In this document: positions 15,601 through 16,645 of the stretch, piece after piece
How the letters are laid out: the number at the start of each line of letters is the position of its first letter
Numbering within the stretch: the stretch's first letter is position 1
NCBI GenBank assembly: GCA_963169135.1
Contig: CAUJEQ010000099.1
Coordinates: 1 to 16,645, forward strand
Direction: 5' to 3'
DNA: 16,645 nucleotides
From: Chloroflexota bacterium
Lineage (GTDB): Bacteria; Chloroflexota; Dehalococcoidia; Tepidiformales; Tepidiformaceae
Notes under the pieces: generated by a model
Told to the model about the DNA's origin: nothing
The model's input: the letters and a program-made list of their open reading frames with translations, nothing else
Database searches by the model: none
Position numbers and translations under genes: made by a program

Positions 15601-16170
15601 CCGGCACCCCGAGAGCACCACCAGCCCCGCGTTGTGTTCGAACAGCCACTCCCGCTCCACCATCGGGGCGTCCTTGCCATGCACCTGGTACGCCCGGCTC
15701 AGCAGCCGGCACAGGTTCCGGTACCCCTCCACATCCTGCGTCAGCACCGTCAGGTGGGACGTAGGCGCGAGTTGCGAGTTGCGAGTTGCGAGCGCCCCGG
15801 AACGGGCCGGTAGGGCGGGGACTCCTCCCTCCTCCCTCCTCCCTCCTCCCCCGGGGGGCGGCAGCGGCGGGGCAACTCCTCCCTCCTCCCTCCTCCCTCC
15901 TCCCCCGGCAGGGCCGGGCGGCGGGGCGTGCTCCTCCCTCCTCCCTCCTCCCTCCTCCCTGACAGTCAGCTCGCACCCCGTGATCGGCTTCAGTCCCCGC
16001 TCCCGCGCCGCCTGCGCGTACTCCATCGCCCCATAGAGGTTGTCGTGGTCGGTCAGCGCCATCGCCGGGTAGCCCAGCGCCAGCGCCCGGTCGATCAGCT
16101 CATCCGTCGTGCTCGCGCCCTCGCGGAGCGACCAGCAGGAGTGGGCGTGGAGTTCTACATACCCGGCCAC
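12697..16170 (-). CDS. dnaE2: Error-prone DNA polymerase III alpha homologue DnaE2
   Basis: The C-family polymerase of SOS translesion synthesis, working with ImuB at the β clamp. The ~1157-residue product has an N-terminal PHP domain (VELHAHSCWSLREGAST; LTDHDNLYGAMEYA, metal-binding His/Asp present). The palm has PDIDLDF with catalytic Asp466 and Asp468, and a third Asp618 in VKIDFLALGML. Helix-hairpin-helix repeats and a C-terminal OB fold (MIVEMAGMVVTRQRPQTASG) follow. FYSVEVLTQDAARHGI, the SOS LexA box and the nearby imuB favour DnaE2 over the replicative DnaE. The GTG at 16170 was preferred over TTG 16191 because the latter lies inside the LexA box/-10 and the family begins at (M)AGYVELHAHS; the transcript is then leaderless. 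Unusual: a ~65-residue Gly/Arg/Glu/Pro insertion (about 72-137) encoded by heptamer repeats interrupts the PHP domain without breaking the frame. Confidence 0.92.
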   Translation of the reverse strand: MAGYVELHAHSCWSLREGASTTDELIDRALALGYPAMALTDHDNLYGAMEYAQAARERGLKPITGCELTVREEGGGRREEHAPPPGPAGGGGRREEGGVAPPLPPPGGGGRREEGGVPALPARSGALATRNSQLAPTSHLTVLTQDVEGYRNLCRLLSRAYQVHGKDAPMVEREWLFEHNAGLVVLSGCRDSELARLAVAEPRRAAELAGEYRDVFGERYFVELQHHDMFGDTERVAALAAVAERCGIEVVATNNVHYHVRTRHRLNDVLVAVRHRLTLDSSHRERRPNSEFFLKSAEEMARRFERYPRAVANTLAIAERCAFDLTRDLPYELPDYPVPEGATLDSFLRGVCERAFRRKYPPTDPFGEEARERLERELSLIAKHGLAGFFLVYWDLLQLVNEIAVEVRGRDARLQPDERPVGRGRGSSVSSIVCYLIGLSHIDPVRNNLYLERFLNDELHSLPDIDLDFPRDIRDEVLRRIYDRYGDEHAAIVAAFPTYRFRSAVLDIGKALGLPAPVLAKLNKLGGPYSSATAIAEEMRKVPELRTLVDAPIWRDMVELAGQVAGFPRHIGQHVGGVIVSSEPLSSVVPVEPARMDGRFVCQWDKDSADDARFVKIDFLALGMLSAVDECLEIIEEEHGVRVDLGRVPHDSPEIYASIREGDTMGVFQIESRAQVQTLPRTQPNNLDDLAVQVAIIRPGPIMAGAFRPYMEYRERLARGEAIEVDYGHPELGPLLEHCLGETLGHVLYQDQVLQISCAVAGFTPGQADRLRRAMSRKRSSDAMQALAAEFYAGAERMGVSREAAKVAFDKMAAFAAFGFPKSHAVAFALLAYESAWLRYHYPAAYYCSLFNAQPMGFYSVEVLTQDAARHGIATLPPSINASRAGARPEQGDIRLGLQQVKGLGGGWQDIRQHPRGQGYTTLPERIVAERQANGPYRSLRDLLVRARVSREQAETLIRAGALEEFGLPRRELLWQLGLLTEAAVASRDAARENQLALPLPTEQDMAELPALSAWQELAWDHDRLGLSPGRHPMSLVRPLLHEGLITSRHLGGVGNPNRLPQGMIVEMAGMVVTRQRPQTASGVMFMLLEDEFGLANLVIYTALQERQRELVRGTPFVIVRGRVDNEQSGFPNIIAEHFRPCPLPGFIETPVSHDFG
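15767..15792. repeat. GCGAGTT heptamer tandem repeat inside dnaE2
   Basis: Three full units of GCGAGTT (15767-15773, 15774-15780, 15781-15787) and a partial GCGAG (15788-15792). On the coding strand it is AACTCGC, read as ...ATRNSQLA in the PHP-domain insertion. It is a different heptamer from the TCCTCCC tracts ~30 bp away. Confidence 0.95.
15823..15959. repeat. Three tracts of (TCCTCCC)4 in a ~54-bp higher-order repeat, inside dnaE2
   Basis: Exactly four TCCTCCC units occur at 15823-15850, again at 15877-15904 and again at 15932-15959. The starts are 54 and 55 bp apart and are separated by GC-rich linkers that partly resemble each other (CCGG...GGCGG...GGGGC). The coding strand reads (GGGAGGA)4 in each tract. 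Three units (21 bp) encode GRREEGG; the first two tracts share a frame, whereas the third is read one frame over. Confidence 0.95.
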
Positions 16171-16179
16171 AATGCAGAG

Positions 16180-16199
16180 AGTATAGAACAAACGTTCTC
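16180..16199 (-). promoter_or_regulatory. LexA (SOS) box merged with the dnaE2 promoter
   Basis: Reading the minus strand, GAGAACGTTTGTTCTATACT contains GAAC-GTTT-GTTC (16197-16186) and a -10 TATACT (16185-16180) whose TA belongs to the operator. The -10 ends nine bases before the GTG at 16170, so the mRNA should be leaderless. Orientation, N4 spacer and flank match the imuB site. Confidence 0.85.
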
Positions 16200-16292
16200 A
16201 TGCGTGTCCCGGAACATAGGGCCTTTACCGGGTTGCTATGCAGAGAGAAGAGGACTACGCTCCTTACCCCACATAAAGTTGGAGTGAACGTT

Positions 16293-16645
16293 ATGACGGT
16301 ACGCTTCGGTGCTCTTCTCGCCTTCGTGGCAGCCACCATCATCGGCCTTGCCGCGGTGGCCACCCCGGCCCTCGCCGCCGAGAAGGTGGTCACCCTCAAC
16401 CCCACCTCCGGCATCGTCGGCACCGTCGTCGAAGCGAAACTCAGCGGAGCTCCGCCAAACGACCCAATCACCGTCATCTTCAAGATCCCCGGCGACCCCA
16501 TCCTCGCCACTGGCACGACCGACGCCAACGGCGAGGCCACCTTCACCTTCACCATCCCCTACGCCCTGAGCGGCACCTACCCCGTCTTCTTCACCGACTT
16601 CAAGTGCTCCTGCCAGGCAGAGGCGCCCTTCACCGTCATCGTTGG
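16293..16645 (+). CDS. Secreted Ig-like (TIG/filamin-type) domain protein, N-terminal part (3' truncated by window)
   Basis: The frame is open from ATG 16293 to the window edge (117 codons). GGAG at 16281-16284 lies eight bases before the ATG. The product starts with a signal peptide, MTVRFGALLAFVAATIIGLA then AVATPALA (cleavage expected after ALA, about residue 28). A β-sandwich-like segment follows: VVTLNPTSGIVGTVVEAKLS, then GEATFTFTIPYALSGTYPVF. The 'P..G..G..V...G..' opening and repeated strands resemble IPT/TIG-type or Ig-like domains of surface proteins. A Cys-Ser-Cys pair (FKCSCQAE) is near the end. Function cannot be given. It is divergent from dnaE2 and has its own leader of unknown promoter. 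Confidence 0.75.
   Translation, partial: MTVRFGALLAFVAATIIGLAAVATPALAAEKVVTLNPTSGIVGTVVEAKLSGAPPNDPITVIFKIPGDPILATGTTDANGEATFTFTIPYALSGTYPVFFTDFKCSCQAEAPFTVIV

Noticed and set aside
14449..15813. 454-codon open frame opposite dnaE2
   Set aside because: Arg/His/Pro-rich shadow with no motif; dnaE2 covers the whole stretch.
15823..15959. The regularly spaced repeats as a CRISPR array
   Set aside because: Repeats are low-complexity heptamer tracts, linkers are similar GC-rich sequence, and the whole lies in frame within dnaE2.
16171..16191. TTG start at 16191 for dnaE2
   Set aside because: It lies within the LexA box and -10 element; the family N-terminus and the promoter geometry fit the GTG at 16170.

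Overview
This is a GC-rich bacterial chromosome segment with densely packed genes on both strands. The gene content suggests a free-living member of the Chloroflexota, perhaps a Dehalococcoidia/Tepidiformia relative. The reasons are the F420 genes npdG and cofE, a DUF1385 (YqhQ-like) membrane protein behind an rplU-rpmA-rpmE cluster, a Gram-positive-type LexA box (GAAC-N4-GTTC), frequent GTG/TTG starts, and several promoters whose -10 lies only about 6-12 nt before the start codon (leaderless transcription). This placement is inference; no rRNA or tRNA was seen.

Left part (1-5204): the end of a DHA2-type MFS exporter converges on an rplS operon through a perfect 14-bp-stem terminator. Upstream of rplS are dut and, overlapping dut by ATGA, the remnant of an S15-family (CocE-type) hydrolase that kept only its N-terminal ~30 and C-terminal ~105 residues. 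Then come a Phd/VapC toxin-antitoxin pair with an operator-like repeat in its promoter, an unrecognised two-gene GTGA-coupled module, and, convergently, npdG-cofE (F420 reduction and polyglutamylation).

Middle part (5205-9396): ftsH (TTG start), a hairpin that may be an rplU leader, then rplU-rpmA-rpmE (L21, L27, L31), a rho-independent terminator and a DUF1385 membrane protein.

Right part (9397-16645): a divided SOS mutagenesis system. A Y-family protein lacking all three catalytic carboxylates (ImuB type) is followed by an overlapping small gene resembling DUF6504. About 2 kb further on, on the other strand, dnaE2 (error-prone PolIIIα) extends from 16170 to 12697. Both transcription units carry virtually the same LexA box fused to a -10 element immediately before the start codon, so they should be co-induced by DNA damage although they are not one operon. 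Between them lie hicB with a degenerate hicA, and a class I/II aminotransferase. dnaE2 has a ~65-residue low-complexity insertion in its PHP domain, encoded by heptamer tandem repeats (three tracts of four TCCTCCC and one of 3.7 GCGAGTT). Change by a single unit would frameshift the polymerase. The window ends in the start of a secreted Ig-like protein.

The most unusual items are the divided LexA-controlled mutasome, the heptamer repeats inside the mutator polymerase, the uncharacterised two-gene module at 3024-3733 and the internally deleted S15 hydrolase.
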